Shown here in pieces: positions 17,149 to 26,181 of a DNA stretch of 64,000 bases. Origin of the DNA: an uncultured Lachnospiraceae bacterium (lineage in GTDB: Bacteria > Bacillota > Clostridia > Lachnospirales > Lachnospiraceae); NCBI GenBank assembly GCA_949948735.1, contig CATLGV010000008.1, positions 1 to 64,000 of the forward strand, read 5' to 3'. Position numbers and translations under genes: made by a program. Position 1 is the stretch's first letter. Each line of letters begins with the position of its first letter. Below the pieces are notes generated by a model, which saw only the letters and a program-made list of their open reading frames with translations, ran no database searches and was not told where the DNA came from.

Positions 17149-17430
17149 ATGGGATTTGCGGAGACCTTTAAGGCCTTGTCCGATCCGGCCAGACGGGAGA
17201 TACTGATGCTGCTGAAGAAGGGACGTCTGTCCGCCGGAGAAATCAGCAGCCATTTTGAGACGACGGGAGCGACGATTTCCTACCATCTCAATATATTGAA
17301 GAGGGCAGGGCTTGCCTTTGAAAGCCGTGAGAAGAATTTTATCTATTATGAACTGGATACATCCGTGCTGGAGGAGGTACTGCTCTGGTTGTCGGATTTG
17401 AAAGGCGCCGATGCGCAGGACGGTAAGTAA
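17149..17430 (+). CDS. ArsR/SdpR-like transcriptional regulator
   Basis: 93 residues. MGFAETFKALSDPARREILMLL and the recognition helix ATISYHLNILKRAGLAFESR match the ArsR fold, closest in style to the SdpR autorepressors; no metal-binding Cys pair (CxC) is present, so it is not an arsenic sensor. GGGAG is eight bases before the ATG; an in-frame GTG six bases earlier is less well placed. SdpR-type proteins usually precede an SdpI-like immunity membrane protein; here a glycosidase gene follows 48 bases downstream instead. Confidence 0.88.
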   Translation: MGFAETFKALSDPARREILMLLKKGRLSAGEISSHFETTGATISYHLNILKRAGLAFESREKNFIYYELDTSVLEEVLLWLSDLKGADAQDGK

Positions 17431-17478
17431 GGGGACTGTTTGTCATAAAGACACGGCGCCTGACATTTGGAGGCTGCG

Positions 17479-19482
17479 ATGGGAATAATAATAAACTATA
17501 ACACACAAGTGGCTGGCGCGCAGACTGCGGCGGTCAGACACGCGGCGGAAAATCTGCACAGGGACATCAGAAAGGTATGCCGCAGGACGGATGCCTCGGG
17601 ATGCCGGATTGTGCTGGAAAAGGGGACTCTGGAAAAGGAATGCTTTTATATTGCCGCCAAAGAAGGCAGCCTTGTGATACAGGCGTCCGACGAAATGGGA
17701 TTTGTTTACGGCATTTATGAGATCAGCAGGAGCTTTTTGGGCGTCTGCGCGTTCTGGTTCTGGAATGATCAGGAGCCTGCCTGCAGGGAAGAAATACCCA
17801 TTCCTGAAGATTATAGCTTTCGTTCAAAGCCGTTCCGGGTAAAATACAGGGGTTGGTTTGTCAACGACGAAGTGCTGATTCACACATGGATGGTGGACAG
17901 GGAGAAGGACAAGCCGTGGGAAATGGTGTTTGAGGCGCTGCTCCGGTGCGGGGGCAATATGGTTATTCCGGGAACGGATCAGAATGCCAGAAAGTATGCA
18001 AAGCTGGCATCAGGCATGGGGCTGATTCTCACGCACCACCATGCGGAGCCGCTGGGCGCGGAGATGTTTGCCAGAGCCTATCCGGAGCTGACCGCTTCGT
18101 ATGACCTGTATCCCGAAAAGTTTCACGGTCTGTGGAGGGACGCGCTGGAGCGGCAGAGGGACAAAAAAGTCATCTGGAATCTGGGCTTCCGCGGGCAGGG
18201 AGATAAGCCGTTTTGGGCTGACGACGCGAGATACCGGACCGATGAGGCGCGCGGGCGGCTGATGAGCGAGCTGATTAAAAAACAATATGATCTCGTCAGG
18301 GAGACGGATGCGGAGGCCGTGTGCAGCTCCAATCTTTATGGGGAGACGATGGATCTGTACCAGAAGGGGTGTCTGCAGCTGCCGGCGGATGTGATCAAAA
18401 TATGGGCGGACAACGGTTACGGAAAAATGGTCAGCAGGCGGCAGGGAAACGACAATCCGAGGATCTGCTCGCTTCCGGAGAAAAAGGAGGAGGCAAACGG
18501 TATCTACTATCACGTATCCTTTTATGACCTGCAGGCGGCCAATCATATCACCATGCTGCCCAATGCGCCGGAATTTGTCAAAAGAGAGCTGCTTGAGGTG
18601 CTGGAAAGAGGCGGCGATGATTTCTGGATTATTAATTGCTCCAACGTGAAGCCGCATGTTTATTATCTGGATTTTGCAGCGCAGCTGTGGCGGGACGGAA
18701 ATATCGATATTGAGCGGCACAGAAAAGAATACGTGGAACAATACTACGGTCCGGAGGGAAGCGGACAGATTGCGGAACGCCTGAGCGAATATCCCCGGTA
18801 CGCGGCGGCGTACGGAGCAGAGGAGGATGAGCATGCGGGGGAGCAGTTTACCAATCATATTGCGAGAACCCTGGTGACGCAGTATATGAAGGATCATACC
18901 GGGCGCAGCCAGGAGCTTGTCTGGGCAGCGGCAGGCAGTACGCTTGAGGAGCAGGCGCGGTGGTATCAGGATATCTGCGGCGGCGCGGCGGCAGCCTATC
19001 AGGAATATCTGCGCAAATGCATGCTTACGGATGCCGTGCTTGCCGGCAGGGGACAGGAGCTGTTTCGGGATTCTTTGCTTTTGCAGGTTCGCGTTCAATA
19101 CCATTGCTTCCAGGGGGCGTTACTGGTATGCCGGAGTCTGTCGGAAGCGTTTGCGGGCAATTATCAGGCGGCTTTTTATCAGGCGGGAAAGGCAAGAAAG
19201 GAATATCTGAGGGCGGACGGCGCCCTGCGGGACAGGGAACACGGAAAATGGCACGGCTTTTACGAAAACGAATGTCTTACCGACATCAAGCAGACTGCGT
19301 GGGTATTGCAGGGCTTTATGAGCTATCTGCGCGCGCTGGGGGACGGGCCGCATTATTACCAGTGGCAGAGGGAATATCTGTATTCGGAAAAGGACAGACG
19401 CGTAATGCTCATTTTGAATATGGAGAACCATCTGCGGGACGAGGAACTGTTTGCATTGATGGAAGCAAAAATAAAAGAATAA
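17479..19482 (+). CDS. GH115 family glycosidase (alpha-glucuronidase-like)
   Basis: 667 residues with no signal peptide. The GH115 pattern is clear: N-terminal small domain with ASDEMGFVYGIYEIS, then FRVKYRGWFVNDE, GLILTHHHAEPLG, IWNLGFRGQGDKPFW and IWADNGYGKMVSRRQGND. GH115 enzymes remove 4-O-methyl-glucuronic acid from xylan. This protein is shorter than most GH115 members (often 800-1000 residues), lacking the C-terminal accessory domains, and appears cytosolic, so it would act on imported oligosaccharides. ATG at 17479 has GGAGG five bases upstream; a TTG 12 bases earlier overlaps that box. Confidence 0.85.
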   Translation: MGIIINYNTQVAGAQTAAVRHAAENLHRDIRKVCRRTDASGCRIVLEKGTLEKECFYIAAKEGSLVIQASDEMGFVYGIYEISRSFLGVCAFWFWNDQEPACREEIPIPEDYSFRSKPFRVKYRGWFVNDEVLIHTWMVDREKDKPWEMVFEALLRCGGNMVIPGTDQNARKYAKLASGMGLILTHHHAEPLGAEMFARAYPELTASYDLYPEKFHGLWRDALERQRDKKVIWNLGFRGQGDKPFWADDARYRTDEARGRLMSELIKKQYDLVRETDAEAVCSSNLYGETMDLYQKGCLQLPADVIKIWADNGYGKMVSRRQGNDNPRICSLPEKKEEANGIYYHVSFYDLQAANHITMLPNAPEFVKRELLEVLERGGDDFWIINCSNVKPHVYYLDFAAQLWRDGNIDIERHRKEYVEQYYGPEGSGQIAERLSEYPRYAAAYGAEEDEHAGEQFTNHIARTLVTQYMKDHTGRSQELVWAAAGSTLEEQARWYQDICGGAAAAYQEYLRKCMLTDAVLAGRGQELFRDSLLLQVRVQYHCFQGALLVCRSLSEAFAGNYQAAFYQAGKARKEYLRADGALRDREHGKWHGFYENECLTDIKQTAWVLQGFMSYLRALGDGPHYYQWQREYLYSEKDRRVMLILNMENHLRDEELFALMEAKIKE

Positions 19483-19485
19483 AAG

Positions 19486-19567
19486 GGCGGAACTTTTTCC
19501 GGATTGGTTACCCTATATCAGTGAAAAGAGCAATCTTTTCCCGATATAGGGTACCTTATTTTCCGCC
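19486..19567. other. Nested long hairpin after the GH115 gene
   Basis: Three nested inverted repeats: GGCGGAA (19486-19492)/TTCCGCC (19561-19567), ACCCTATATC (19510-19519)/GATATAGGGT (19543-19552), and GAAAAGA (19523-19529)/TCTTTTC (19534-19540). It begins three bases after the stop codon. No T-run follows the outer stem, so it is not a textbook terminator; an mRNA 3' stabiliser or a small palindromic repeat is possible. Confidence 0.6.
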
Positions 19568-19666
19568 GCATCCATGGCAGCGGCGGACAGACACAACTAT
19601 ACAGAAAGGCATGGCACCCTCGACTGGCAAGGCGCATGCCCCTGCCAACGGAGGGTATATAATACC

Positions 19667-20203
19667 ATGAATATCAAAATGAGCCAGAAAGAACTTGAAC
19701 AGTACATATATACTTACGGCAGAGAGCTATATTCGTTTTGCTGCTCGGTGACGCGCAGCCGTCAGGAGGCCGAGGATTTATATCAGGATACCCTTCTCAA
19801 ATTTTATGAGCTGGGAGAAAATCTGGTGATCGAGAAGAATCCGAAAAGCTATCTGATGGGCATCTCTGTGAATCTGTACAGGAATTATAAGCGAAAGCTT
19901 TCCGTCCGGCAGAGAATCACAGGGACATGGCAGTCTGTGGAGGAGCTGGCGGGTGATATTCCCGCGGACCGGCGGCTGACGGAGGAGGAAGTGATCGTGC
20001 GGGAGGCGTGCAGGGCGCTTCGCTCCGCGGTCGGGCAGCTGCCGGACAAATACCGGATTCCGATACTGCTGTTCTATATGGAGGAGCTGTCCCTGACGGA
20101 AATCGCGGCGGCGCTGGGACTGCCGGAGGGAACTGTCAAGAGCAGAATCCACAGAGCAAAAAAAATTCTGAGGCAAAAGTGTGCGGGAAATTGCGAGGTT
20201 TGA
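19667..20203 (+). CDS. ECF RNA polymerase sigma factor
   Basis: 178 residues. Sigma region 2 spans about residues 15-85 (ELYSFCCSVTRSRQEAEDLYQDTLLKF) and region 4 about 115-172 (LPDKYRIPILLFYMEELSLTEIAAALGLPEGTVKSRIHRA). No C-terminal extension. GGAGG is 12 bases from the ATG, a long gap; an internal ATG at 19679 is no better placed. Followed 38 bases later by a membrane-anchored protein that is probably its anti-sigma factor. Confidence 0.9.
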   Translation: MNIKMSQKELEQYIYTYGRELYSFCCSVTRSRQEAEDLYQDTLLKFYELGENLVIEKNPKSYLMGISVNLYRNYKRKLSVRQRITGTWQSVEELAGDIPADRRLTEEEVIVREACRALRSAVGQLPDKYRIPILLFYMEELSLTEIAAALGLPEGTVKSRIHRAKKILRQKCAGNCEV

Positions 20204-20241
20204 GAATACCCGAACAAACCATATAGGAATGGAGAATGGTT

Positions 20242-21405
20242 ATGAATAAGAATATGGACGAATTGCTCAAGGCGGCGCTTGCGCCGACACAGGAGCCGCC
20301 GGAGCGGCTCAACCAACGGGTTCTTCTGGAAATAAAGGAGAGAAAAAGCATGAAGAATAAAAAGAGATTTCCGGCCGCGGTACTTGCAGCGGCATGCGTA
20401 TTGGCATTAGGCTCGATTACGGCAGTGGCGGCGCACCGGTACTTAAGCCCCGACGAGGTGGCGACGGAGGTAAACGACGGCACGTTAAAGGAGGCGTTTT
20501 TGAGCGGGGATGCGGTTCTGGTAAATGAGACGCAGGAGAGCGGCGGTTACCGTATTACACTGATGGGAAGCGTCGCGGGCAGGAATATCAGCGATTATCT
20601 GGAAACGGACGATGCCGGCGATGTGCAGGAGGATAAGATCTATACGGTTGTGGCGATTGAGCGCGCCGACGGCACGCCGATGCCGGATACCGCATCGGAC
20701 GAGTACGGAAAGGAGTGCTTTTACACCTCCCATTACATCCGGGGATTGGATCCGAAGGAATACAGCATTATGAGCATGGGCGGCGGATACACGGAGCTTG
20801 TAAAGGACGGCATCACATACCGGCTGATGAGCATGGATAATATCGAGATGTTTGCGGACAGGGGAATCTATGTCGGCGTGAGTACGGGGCCGTTTTACGA
20901 TGTGGACGCATACCGCTATGATGAAAGCACGGGAAGCATAAGCCGTAATGAGGATTATGACGGTGTGAACGCGCTGTTTGAGCTGCCTGTGGATAAAAGC
21001 AAGGCGGATCCCGCGGCTGCAGCCGCTTATCTTGAGGCGCTGCAGGCCTCATGGGCAGCGCCGGATACGCCGCCCGAACAGGACGCAACGGATAGAACGG
21101 TGGAAGCGTTTATGGAACAGCTTACGGCGCAAAATCTTGACCAGTATGCGGAACCGGTCGAATCGACCAGGATGGAATGCGGCACGCCGGACGAGGACGG
21201 AGCGGTCATGTACAGCTATGAGCTGGCGGACGGCAGCAGCGGAAGCGGCCCGTTCTGGGTGACGCCCGAGATGGCGGCGGGGGAATATCAGATTGCAGGA
21301 TACTCTTATTCCGAGAACGGGCTGGAGGACCTGCTGATTAACGTGTTTGTCGTAAATGAAGACAAAACCGTGACCTTTGTGCTTTACCGGCCGATATTGC
21401 AGTAG
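20242..21405 (+). CDS. Putative anti-sigma factor, membrane-anchored
   Basis: 387 residues. Short cytosolic N-terminus (MNKNMDELLKAALAPTQEPPERLNQRVLLEIKERKS), one membrane helix at about residues 42-65 (AAVLAAACVLALGSITAVAA), then a large extracytoplasmic domain with beta-rich character. This topology and the position behind an ECF sigma gene argue for an anti-sigma factor; the ZAS zinc motif (HxxxCxxC) is absent. ATG at 20242 has GGAG seven bases upstream; an ATG six bases earlier is too close to it. The signal is unknown. Confidence 0.75.
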   Translation: MNKNMDELLKAALAPTQEPPERLNQRVLLEIKERKSMKNKKRFPAAVLAAACVLALGSITAVAAHRYLSPDEVATEVNDGTLKEAFLSGDAVLVNETQESGGYRITLMGSVAGRNISDYLETDDAGDVQEDKIYTVVAIERADGTPMPDTASDEYGKECFYTSHYIRGLDPKEYSIMSMGGGYTELVKDGITYRLMSMDNIEMFADRGIYVGVSTGPFYDVDAYRYDESTGSISRNEDYDGVNALFELPVDKSKADPAAAAAYLEALQASWAAPDTPPEQDATDRTVEAFMEQLTAQNLDQYAEPVESTRMECGTPDEDGAVMYSYELADGSSGSGPFWVTPEMAAGEYQIAGYSYSENGLEDLLINVFVVNEDKTVTFVLYRPILQ

Positions 21406-21490
21406 CGCGGACTTGTGCATTTTGCTAAAATTTTAAAAACATGTAGCTTTTTGGAGCCCAATATTGTATCTCTGGTGAAGGAGGTACAAC

Positions 21491-22033
21491 ATGAAATCTA
21501 TGCATAGAGAAAAAACAGAGGAGAAGAACAAAGAAAACGCGGAAATCTCATATGAGGAAGTAATCCGCAGGAACTCGGATACAGTGTACCGGCTGGCGTA
21601 TTCCCTTGTCAGGACGCGCGCCGACGCGGACGACATTTATCAGGAGGTATTCCTGCGCTATGTGCGCAGGCCTCCTGCTTTTGACAATGCGGAGCACGAA
21701 AAGGCATGGTTTATGCGGGTGACGGTCAACTGCTGCAAAAACTTCTGGAAATCCCCATGGATAAAGCGCAGGAGCGCGTATGAGGACGACACGCCCGGGC
21801 AAAGCGCGGCGGGAAAGACCGGAGAGGAGGACGCGCTCCTGATCGAGACGGTGAAGCGGCTGCCGGAAAAGTACCGCGCGGTCATTCATCTGTTCTATTA
21901 CGAGCAGCTTCCCGTCGAGGAAATCGCCAGGATTACGCAGTCCAAGGCGGCTACTGTAAGAACGCGGCTGACAAGGGCAAGGAGACGGTTAAAAGAATTG
22001 TTCGAGGAAAAAGGAGAAGGGTTCCATGTTTGA
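21491..22033 (+). CDS. ECF RNA polymerase sigma factor (second)
   Basis: 180 residues. Region 2: DTVYRLAYSLVRTRADADDI YQEVF; region 4: LPEKYRAVIHLFYYEQLPVE then EIARITQSKAATVRTRLTRARRRLKELF. AAGGAGG lies seven bases before the ATG. Its 3' end overlaps the next gene by eight bases. The upstream element TGTAGCTTTTTGGAG...GTATCTC (about 21441-21474) resembles an ECF-type promoter and may reflect autoregulation. Confidence 0.92.
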   Translation: MKSMHREKTEEKNKENAEISYEEVIRRNSDTVYRLAYSLVRTRADADDIYQEVFLRYVRRPPAFDNAEHEKAWFMRVTVNCCKNFWKSPWIKRRSAYEDDTPGQSAAGKTGEEDALLIETVKRLPEKYRAVIHLFYYEQLPVEEIARITQSKAATVRTRLTRARRRLKELFEEKGEGFHV

Positions 22034-23117
22034 AAGCAAATATAAAAAAACATATGATATCATTACGCCCGCGCCTGCGCTTTTGGCGGATACGATTGCG
22101 CGGGCAAATGCGGAAGCAGCAGACGCGCGGGGACGGTCCGGCAGGAGGCGTCTTGCGGTAAAGGCTTCGATTGCCGCGGCGGCTCTGCTGTGCCTTGTGA
22201 CGGCGGTTCCGGTCTGTGCGGCGCGTATTCCGGCGTGCTACAGGATTGTGGAATATCTCTCGCCTGCGCTTGCCGACCGTCTGGTGCCGATTGAAAAGAG
22301 CAGCACCAGCCAGGGCATTACGATGCAGGTGGAGGCTGTTTATCTGGAGGGTAACAAGGCGGAAATCATCGTATCGCTGCAGGACGCGCCGGACAGTACG
22401 CAGGATTTGGTGCACGGTGAGATGGATTTGTTTGACAGCTATGGACTGTCCGACTATACCAATGACAGTATTATCGGCGGGTGCTATTTCCTGACATATG
22501 ACGCGGAGGCCGACAAGGCTTATTTTAAGGTCAGCGTCCAGGCCGGGCAGGCTTACCGGGCCGATAAGCTTCAATTCCGGGTGCGCTCCGTGCTGTGCGG
22601 AAAGTATGAGGACACGAGGGATGTGGACTTATCGGGAATTGTCTGTTCGGCGGATACCAAAAGGGTAACGCTGAGCGGCAGCGGCGGAGCAATGTCCGCG
22701 GAGGAGCTGCCGGCTTCGCTCAAACGGCTTCCCGGAACGGCGGAGGATCCGAGGCCGGGCGCAAATGTTCTGGATATCCGGGAGCTTGAGGAATGCGCGG
22801 CGGATGATTTTACGGTGACCGGCGCAGCCTACATGGACGGCGTGCTGCGCGTCCAGATCTGCATGGGCGATAACCGGCGTGCGGACAGGCATGTCGAGCT
22901 GTTTCTGAAGGCTTCGGACGGAAGCGAACGGTATCCGGATCACAGCGTGAGCTGGGACGAAGAGGAGGGGGATACGCGCTATACGTTTTATGAGTTCTGG
23001 TATGTGGAGGACATTGCGGATATGGGAGCGTACTCTATGTACGGGATATTCCATGATTCCGGCGCGCTCGTAGAGGGCGACTGGAGGGTGACCTTCCGCG
23101 TGGAGCCGGAGGAGTAG
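22026..23117 (+). CDS. Putative anti-sigma factor with DUF4179-like ectodomain
   Basis: 363 residues. A ~45-residue cytosolic N-terminus precedes one membrane helix (IAAAALLCLVTAVPVCA, about 49-66), then an external domain with PACYRIVEYLSPALADRLVPIEKS and STSQGITMQVEAVYLEGNKA, the pattern of DUF4179 ectodomains found on Clostridial anti-sigma proteins. Translationally coupled to the preceding ECF sigma gene (8-base overlap), which supports the pairing. Ligand or stress sensed is unknown. Confidence 0.8.
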   Translation: MFESKYKKTYDIITPAPALLADTIARANAEAADARGRSGRRRLAVKASIAAAALLCLVTAVPVCAARIPACYRIVEYLSPALADRLVPIEKSSTSQGITMQVEAVYLEGNKAEIIVSLQDAPDSTQDLVHGEMDLFDSYGLSDYTNDSIIGGCYFLTYDAEADKAYFKVSVQAGQAYRADKLQFRVRSVLCGKYEDTRDVDLSGIVCSADTKRVTLSGSGGAMSAEELPASLKRLPGTAEDPRPGANVLDIRELEECAADDFTVTGAAYMDGVLRVQICMGDNRRADRHVELFLKASDGSERYPDHSVSWDEEEGDTRYTFYEFWYVEDIADMGAYSMYGIFHDSGALVEGDWRVTFRVEPEE

Positions 23118-23139
23118 GAAAGTGCCGGCCGGAAGGCAG

Positions 23140-23166
23140 CCGGGTGCGCTGCCACCCGGATTCTTG
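23140..23166 (+). terminator. Possible terminator after the second anti-sigma gene
   Basis: CCGGGTG (23140-23146) and CACCCGG (23153-23159) with a six-base loop, followed by ATTCTTG. Convergent with the deacetylase gene. Confidence 0.5.
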
Positions 23167-23174
23167 TGCGGGAA

Positions 23175-24044
23175 TCAGGGCTGCGCCTTCGCAAAATCCT
23201 CCAGCGTGCGGAAGGTGTAGCCCTGCGCCTCCCACTGTGTCAGCAGCTCATCCAGAATCTGGCCGTTTGTCTGGGAGGTGCTGTGCAGCAGGACAATCGC
23301 GCCGGGGTGAATCCGCCCGATCAGCTTTTTGAAGGCCTCCTCCTTTGTCGGCTGCTTATCCTGATACCAGTCCACATAGGCGAGGCTCCAGAAAAAGGTG
23401 TGATAGCCCAGCTCTTTTGCCATCTCCAGATTTTTGGTGCTGTACTTCCCCTGCGGGGGGCGGTAGAACCGCGCCAGCTCCTGGCCGGTGATTTCACGGA
23501 ACAGGTCTTCTACGTCCTGCATTTCCTTTTTAAAGGCTTCCATGGAGGAAATCGACGACATGTCTAAGTGATGGTAAGTGTGGTTGCCCACAAAGTGACC
23601 GTCGGCAACCATCTGCTTTACCAGCTCCGGCGCGGATTCCAGATAGTGGCCCACCACGAAAAAGGTCGCGTGTACGTTGTGCTTTTTCAGCGCATCCAGA
23701 ATCGGCTGCGTGTTTCCGTTCTCGTAGCCTGCGTCAAAGGTCAGGTAGATGACTTTTTCGGCGTCGCTTCCGACATAATAGGCGTCGTATTTTTTCAGCT
23801 CCTCGGCGGAGGCGTTTCCGGTGGGCTGGCTGCCCGCCTGCCCAAAGCCAAGGCCCCAGTTTTCCCCGGACACGTTCCCGCTGACAGGGGCTGCCCGCCC
23901 GTCCAATTTTTCGTATTTGACATATGCGGCGCCTCTGCCCAGCAGGAAGGCGGCGGCCAGAATCAGCGCGAGCTTTCCTGCTTTTTTCAGCTTTTGAACG
24001 GATGTGCCGTGGGGCGTGCGTTTCGAAAAGAATTTTAGCTTCAT
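23175..24044 (-). CDS. PdaA-type polysaccharide deacetylase
   Basis: 289 residues. One N-terminal membrane helix (LALILAAAFLLGRGAA), then NWGLGFG and the NodB (CE4) domain: LTFDAGYENGNT with the metal-binding Asp, HTYHHLDM with the two metal His, RPPQGKYS, and LLHSTS. TFDAGYENGN instead of TFDDG is typical of the PdaA subfamily, which deacetylates N-acetylmuramic acid to make the muramic delta-lactam of spore cortex. That role fits a spore-forming lineage, but a vegetative wall function is also possible. Extracytoplasmic, membrane-anchored. Confidence 0.9.
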   Translation of the reverse strand: MKLKFFSKRTPHGTSVQKLKKAGKLALILAAAFLLGRGAAYVKYEKLDGRAAPVSGNVSGENWGLGFGQAGSQPTGNASAEELKKYDAYYVGSDAEKVIYLTFDAGYENGNTQPILDALKKHNVHATFFVVGHYLESAPELVKQMVADGHFVGNHTYHHLDMSSISSMEAFKKEMQDVEDLFREITGQELARFYRPPQGKYSTKNLEMAKELGYHTFFWSLAYVDWYQDKQPTKEEAFKKLIGRIHPGAIVLLHSTSQTNGQILDELLTQWEAQGYTFRTLEDFAKAQP

Positions 24045-24182
24045 ATCAAGTCTGCTCTTTCGAAAAGGTTCTTGCTTTAAGCATATTTCCGGTAAATAAA
24101 AAAATGCCTGTCTGGGAGATTTTTGGGCGGCAAAATGCGCAAATCCTGCCGTGGCCGGTCATAGGAGAGAGTAATTTTATAA

Positions 24183-24226
24183 AAACAGTGTACATTGCCG
24201 GTCAGTATGATGTATACTGTTTTTTA
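24183..24226. other. Imperfect palindrome with T-runs on both strands
   Basis: ACAGTGTACA (about 24185-24194) and TGTATACTGT (24211-24220) form a 10-bp stem with one G-T, followed by TTTTTTA; A-rich on the other side. May act as a bidirectional terminator or an operator between the deacetylase and ABC genes. Confidence 0.45.
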
Positions 24227-24258
24227 TGTGATAGTAAGGTGTGAAAAGGGATGTAAAA

Positions 24259-24299
24259 TTTTTATCCGGCATATCACACCAAATATTGCGTGCTACTGA
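24259..24299 (+). repeat. 41-bp direct repeat, copy A
   Basis: Shares 36 of 41 positions with 28015-28055 (core TCCGGCATAT and AAATATTGCG then GCTACTGA). Lies 30 bases before the first ABC gene. Confidence 0.75.
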
Positions 24300-24328
24300 T
24301 TTTATATTAAGAAATGGAGGCCGTTGGC

Positions 24329-26095
24329 ATGGGGCAGCTTCGTTTTATCTGGCAGTATATCAAACGTCATAAATGGCAGTATCTGGGCGGTATCGTCACC
24401 CTGTTTATACTGGATTTTGCCAATCTGTATATCCCAAAAGTAACGGGTGTTATTACGGATGGGCTTGCGGCGCGCACGATGGACAAAAACGGCGTGCTCA
24501 AAAATATCGGTATTATTCTGGCGATTGGCTTTACGCTGGCAGTCGGGCGGTTTTTGTGGCGCTATTTTATTTTCGGCGCGGCGCGGTCGATCGAGCATGA
24601 GGTGCGCGACAACATGTTTGCGCATCTGGAAACACTGGATGTGGAGTACTATAACGAGCACAAGACCGGCGATTTGATGACGCGCTTTACCAGCGATTTG
24701 AACGCCGTGCGCATGGCAATCGGGCCGGCGGTCATCGCGGCGTTTGACGCGATTGTGATGACTGTTATGGTCATCGGTCAGATGATGGTCTATGTCAATG
24801 TGAAGCTGACGCTGGCAGCGATTATTCCCATGGTATTTATCGCTGCGGGAGAGCTGTATTTCGGGAAAATCATGCAGAAATATTTTCTGGAGCGGCAGGA
24901 GGCCGTGTCGGATTTGACGGATTTTGTACAGGAGAGCTTTTCCGGCGTGCGCGTCGTGAAGGCTTTTGTGCGGGAGCGGTCACAGATAAAGGCGTTTGCA
25001 AGGGCCAACGCGATGACGCAGAAGAAAAACCTCAAAATTGCGAAGCTGCAATCCATTGTGATGCCGCTTTTGGACGTGGTCATCGGCATCAGCAGCCTGA
25101 TTACGCTTCTGTACGGCGGATACCTTGCGCTGACAGGAGAGATTACCGTCGGGCGTTTTGTCGCCTTTAACCAGTATATTATGATGCTGGTGTGGCCGAT
25201 GCTTGCCTGCGGGGAGGCGATCAATATGTTTTCCCAGGGCGGCGCGGGCATTCGGCGGATACAGGAGGTGTTCGAGCAGCAGCCTGAGATTGCGGACAGG
25301 GAGGATGCCGCGCCGGTCGGGACGATTCGGGGAGACATCCGTCTCAATCACCTGACCTTTATCCACAGGGGGCACAGCGAGCCGACGCTGAAGGACATCA
25401 GTCTTGACATTCGGGCGGGGACGACGCTTGCAGTGATCGGGCGCACCGGCAATGGCAAATCGACGCTGGTAAATCTGCTGCTTCATCTGTATAATGCGAA
25501 GCCGGGGATGATTTTTATCGACGGCAGGGATATCAATACGATACCGCTCAAGGAGCTGCGGGAGAGCATTGCGTATGTGCCGCAGGACAATTTTCTCTTT
25601 TCGGATACCCTAAAGTCCAATATTGCGTTTGGTACGGATGATCAGGAGATGGAGGCGATTATCCGGGCGACCAGGACGGCGTGCATCCATGACAATATCA
25701 TCGCGTTTCCGGACGGCTATGAGACGATTGTGGGCGAGCGGGGCGTCACGCTGTCCGGCGGGCAGAAGCAGAGAAGCTCGATTGCGCGGGCGCTGAAAAA
25801 GGACGCGCCGATTCTTATTCTGGACGATGCGCTCTCGGCGGTGGATACGGATACGGAGGAAAAAATACTCAAAAATCTCAGGGAGAACCGGCGCGGCAAG
25901 ACGACGATTCTGATTGCGCACCGCATATCCACAATACAGAACGCAGATCTGATTCTGGTGCTGGAGGACGGCGAGGCAAGGGAGTGCGGCAGTCATAAGG
26001 AGCTGATGGCGCTCGGCGGTATCTATAAGGACATGTTCGAAAAGCAGCAGCTGGAGGCGGCAATCGGTGAGCAGCGGGCCGCGGTCTTTTCGTAG
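24329..26095 (+). CDS. ABC exporter half-transporter, degenerate-site subunit
   Basis: 588 residues: six membrane helices (residues ~15-310) then a nucleotide-binding domain with Walker A GRTGNGKST, signature LSGGQKQR and Walker B ILILDDALSAVD. The residue after the Walker B Asp is Asp rather than the catalytic Glu, as in the degenerate subunit of heterodimeric exporters such as TM287. Start at 24329 has GGAGG eight bases before; an ATG at 24314 overlaps that box. The partner follows after 86 bases. Substrate unknown, commonly drugs or lipids. Confidence 0.93.
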   Translation: MGQLRFIWQYIKRHKWQYLGGIVTLFILDFANLYIPKVTGVITDGLAARTMDKNGVLKNIGIILAIGFTLAVGRFLWRYFIFGAARSIEHEVRDNMFAHLETLDVEYYNEHKTGDLMTRFTSDLNAVRMAIGPAVIAAFDAIVMTVMVIGQMMVYVNVKLTLAAIIPMVFIAAGELYFGKIMQKYFLERQEAVSDLTDFVQESFSGVRVVKAFVRERSQIKAFARANAMTQKKNLKIAKLQSIVMPLLDVVIGISSLITLLYGGYLALTGEITVGRFVAFNQYIMMLVWPMLACGEAINMFSQGGAGIRRIQEVFEQQPEIADREDAAPVGTIRGDIRLNHLTFIHRGHSEPTLKDISLDIRAGTTLAVIGRTGNGKSTLVNLLLHLYNAKPGMIFIDGRDINTIPLKELRESIAYVPQDNFLFSDTLKSNIAFGTDDQEMEAIIRATRTACIHDNIIAFPDGYETIVGERGVTLSGGQKQRSSIARALKKDAPILILDDALSAVDTDTEEKILKNLRENRRGKTTILIAHRISTIQNADLILVLEDGEARECGSHKELMALGGIYKDMFEKQQLEAAIGEQRAAVFS

Positions 26096-26181
26096 AGGGG
26101 AGCGCGAAAGACAGGGCTTTCCCGAACAGGTATGCGTGGCTGTAAGCCTGCGGGCTGTGGCCCAATGGAGGTATTTATTTT

